A stretch of DNA of 44,666 bases from an uncultured beta proteobacterium. GTDB lineage: Bacteria; Pseudomonadota; Gammaproteobacteria; Burkholderiales; SG8-39. Shown piece after piece: positions 43,519 through 44,666 of this stretch; positions within the stretch are counted from its first letter, which is position 1, and the number at the start of each line of letters is the position of its first letter. Below the pieces are notes generated by a model. The model saw nothing but the letters and a program-made list of their open reading frames with translations. It was not told the origin of the DNA and did not search any database. The translations under genes and the position numbers were made by a program. The DNA lies in assembly GCA_903928055.1 (NCBI GenBank), contig CAIYPG010000140.1, positions 1 through 44,666 on the forward strand, written 5' to 3'.

Positions 43519-44298
43519 ATGGATCAAAGCTACACCCCTGAGAACCTGACCAGCCGCCGCCTCATCGAGGCGCTGGTCTCGAATCAATTTGTCCTGTACT
43601 GCCAGCCGATCTCGCGATTGCGTCCGGCACAGCCGGACACGCGCTATCTTGAAATCCTGGTGCGCTTTCTCGAGGAGGAGCAGAAGCTGCTGCCGCCGGG
43701 CAGCTTCCTGCCCATTCTCAGTGAAGCCGGACTGATGCCGTTGCTGGATCGCTGGGTGGTGCGCGGTGTGCTGCAATGGCTGGTACGGCAGCGCGGGAAT
43801 TTTCCCAATCGTGCGTTGCCCCGCTGCAGCGTCAATCTCTCGGTAGCAACGCTGCGCGAGCGCCACTTTGCCTCCTTCGTGAGACGGGAACTGGCCGCAT
43901 CGACGGTTTCGCCCGACAAGCTGTCGTTTGAAATTGCATTGGCCGACATCCGGCAGAACAAGCAGGCCTTCATCGATTGCGCCACGCAATTGAAGGCGCT
44001 CAACTGCCCTATTGCAGTCTCCGGCCTTGGCGTGGGCGTCATCTCGATCGCCGGCCTGCATCGCCTCGGCGTGCGGGTCATCAAGGTGGACGGATCCCTG
44101 ATCCGCAACCTGGGCCGAAAGGCTGTCGCCCTTGAAAGGCTGCACGCCATCACCGACGCCTGCATGAGCCTCGGCGTCCACAGCGTGGCGGAAATGGTGG
44201 AAGAGCACGAGACCATCGCAATCCTGCGCGAGGCCGGGGTGGATTATGCGCAGGGATTCGGGATCGGGCTGCCGATGCCGATTTCGCAGTTGGGGTAA
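43519..44298 (+). CDS. Stand-alone EAL-like protein with degenerate active site
   Basis: The 259-residue product aligns with an EAL domain over its full length. Against the active domain in the preceding gene, EAL reads EIL (45-47), Asn is kept in SVNLSVA (N106), and E138 is kept in LSFEIALAD. The metal-binding pair VDDFGTGY is replaced by VSGLGVGV (167-174), lysine is kept in VIKVDGSLI (K189), and the AEGVETE loop reads AEMVEEHE. Loss of the Asp pair argues against phosphodiesterase activity and for a c-di-GMP binding or regulatory role. ATG 43519 is used; upstream TATAGT (43467-43472) is a weak promoter candidate. It lies 102 bp after the large gene. Confidence 0.88.
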   Translation: MDQSYTPENLTSRRLIEALVSNQFVLYCQPISRLRPAQPDTRYLEILVRFLEEEQKLLPPGSFLPILSEAGLMPLLDRWVVRGVLQWLVRQRGNFPNRALPRCSVNLSVATLRERHFASFVRRELAASTVSPDKLSFEIALADIRQNKQAFIDCATQLKALNCPIAVSGLGVGVISIAGLHRLGVRVIKVDGSLIRNLGRKAVALERLHAITDACMSLGVHSVAEMVEEHETIAILREAGVDYAQGFGIGLPMPISQLG

Positions 44299-44306
44299 TA
44301 GGTCGC

Positions 44307-44336
44307 GTCATTCCTGCGGAAGCGGGAATCCAGCTT
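44307..44336. repeat. Partial copy of the intergenic hairpin repeat
   Basis: The sequence GTCATTCCTGCGGAAGCGGG followed by AATCCAGC resembles one arm of the element at 19623-19707 (GGAATGAC, CTGGATTCCCGC). Only one side is present, so it looks like a truncated or half element just after the EAL-like gene. Confidence 0.5.
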
Positions 44337-44373
44337 TTTCCCTTGTTTTGAGTTTTTGTTTCGGCTTCGCCGA

Positions 44374-44405
44374 GTGACTTTCTTTGCTTCGCCAAAGAAA
44401 GTCAC
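44374..44405. repeat. Perfect 13-bp hairpin
   Basis: GTGACTTTCTTTG (44374-44386) and CAAAGAAAGTCAC (44393-44405) pair perfectly around the loop CTTCGC. The motif is preceded by CGGCTTCGCCG. It belongs to a widespread intergenic repeat family of beta- and gammaproteobacteria and lies inside the larger element that runs off the window end. Confidence 0.8.
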
Positions 44406-44489
44406 CAAAGAAAGGCGACCCTACGCGCCGGAACTCCCCTGCGATGCTCGCAGTCTTCGGCAGCTGCGGAACTCGCCCGTCCTTCGGCG

Positions 44490-44666
44490 GGCTCAGACAG
44501 TCCTCGCCGACTACCCCTCAGACCGCTGCGCTTCTCGGCGTCACCAAAGGGGAAATGCCAACAGCACACCATCGGTTTGCTTTTGACTTTGGCGATGTTG
44601 GGGCCCCTTGGGCATCGCCGAGCAGCACAGCCGCACTCGGGGGTTTCGGCGAGGACTGTCTGAGCC
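44490..44666. repeat. Large inverted repeat running off the window edge
   Basis: The 21-bp arm at 44490-44510 (starting GGCTCAGACAGTCC, ending GCCGA) is the exact reverse complement of the last 21 bases of the window, 44646-44666. The 135-bp interior contains the segment GGGGAAATGCCAACAGCACA and no gene. The repeat probably extends past 44666. With the hairpin at 44374 it makes the whole stretch 44299-44666 non-coding repeat DNA. Confidence 0.75.

Noticed and set aside
41185..44208. 1007-residue open frame on the minus strand
   Set aside because: It is antisense to the GGDEF/EAL genes, which are certain from motifs. No independent support.
44356..44586. 76-residue open frame on the plus strand at the window end
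   Set aside because: It lies over the hairpin and inverted-repeat DNA. Translations of this repeat type are often annotated as small proteins, but the sequence is explained by the repeat.
1..44666. CRISPR array, tRNA or rRNA genes, prophage or IS elements
   Set aside because: No regularly spaced repeats, no tRNA-like T-loop with matching stems, no rRNA core segments and no transposase, integrase or phage structural motifs were seen on either strand.

Overview
The window is a contiguous chromosomal segment of about 44.7 kb with high G+C content. It most likely comes from a betaproteobacterium, in or near the Burkholderiales. The main evidence is five Bug-type (TctC) periplasmic solute-binding proteins, a CaiB/BaiF CoA-transferase, the slt / NDUFA9-like / cca neighbourhood, the MidA-like methyltransferase / pteridine reductase / Bcr-CflA / ttcA neighbourhood, and an AcrR-AcrAB-OprM type efflux locus. 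No rRNA, tRNA, CRISPR array, transposase, integrase or phage gene was recognised. Species-level assignment is not possible from the sequence alone.

Layout. 1-5.9 kb: a CoA-transferase, a YqaA-type membrane protein, threonine dehydratase IlvA, a palindromic repeat, and an operon of a Bug protein with an Asp-box (BNR) repeat protein that ends in a strong intrinsic terminator. 6-12.9 kb: housekeeping genes (5-formyl-THF cyclo-ligase, lytic transglycosylase Slt, an NDUFA9-like NAD-binding protein, a small membrane protein, and a CCA-adding enzyme that has lost its HD phosphohydrolase motif) and a membrane-anchored C13 (legumain-like) peptidase overlapping cca by 4 nt. 12.9-18.8 kb: a Bug gene, marC, and a lower-GC segment carrying another Bug gene and an MmgE/PrpD gene. 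That segment is bracketed by two diverged copies of a 52-bp sequence, the 3' end of the methyltransferase gene plus the marC leader, which suggests it was inserted between two formerly adjacent genes. 18.8-23.4 kb: pteridine reductase, Bcr/CflA exporter, TtcA, an SMP-30 family lactonase-like protein and an NTF2-like protein.

23.4-32.5 kb: a minus-strand run of tetR/acrR, cofD (coenzyme F420 synthesis), a transglutaminase-like unknown and a small exported Gln-rich protein, divergent from an RND efflux operon (adaptor, pump, outer-membrane channel). The intergenic region holds a 24-bp operator that closely matches the AcrR site I remember from E. coli and overlaps a perfect TATAAT. 32.7-35.6 kb: two more Bug genes and a short-chain dehydrogenase. 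After an 80-bp block of 84% A+T comes a signalling cluster (35.9-44.3 kb): a cytosolic PAS histidine kinase and NarL-type regulator, then a tightly overlapping set of CHASE3-PAS-PAS histidine kinase, Rcp1-type single-domain regulator, and a REC-PAS-GAF-GGDEF-EAL protein, followed by a stand-alone EAL-like protein. The GGDEF motif of the large protein is degenerate and the stand-alone EAL protein lacks the catalytic Asp pair. The cluster therefore looks like a phosphorelay that drives cyclic-di-GMP breakdown and sensing, with no obvious active cyclase. The window ends inside a large intergenic inverted-repeat element.
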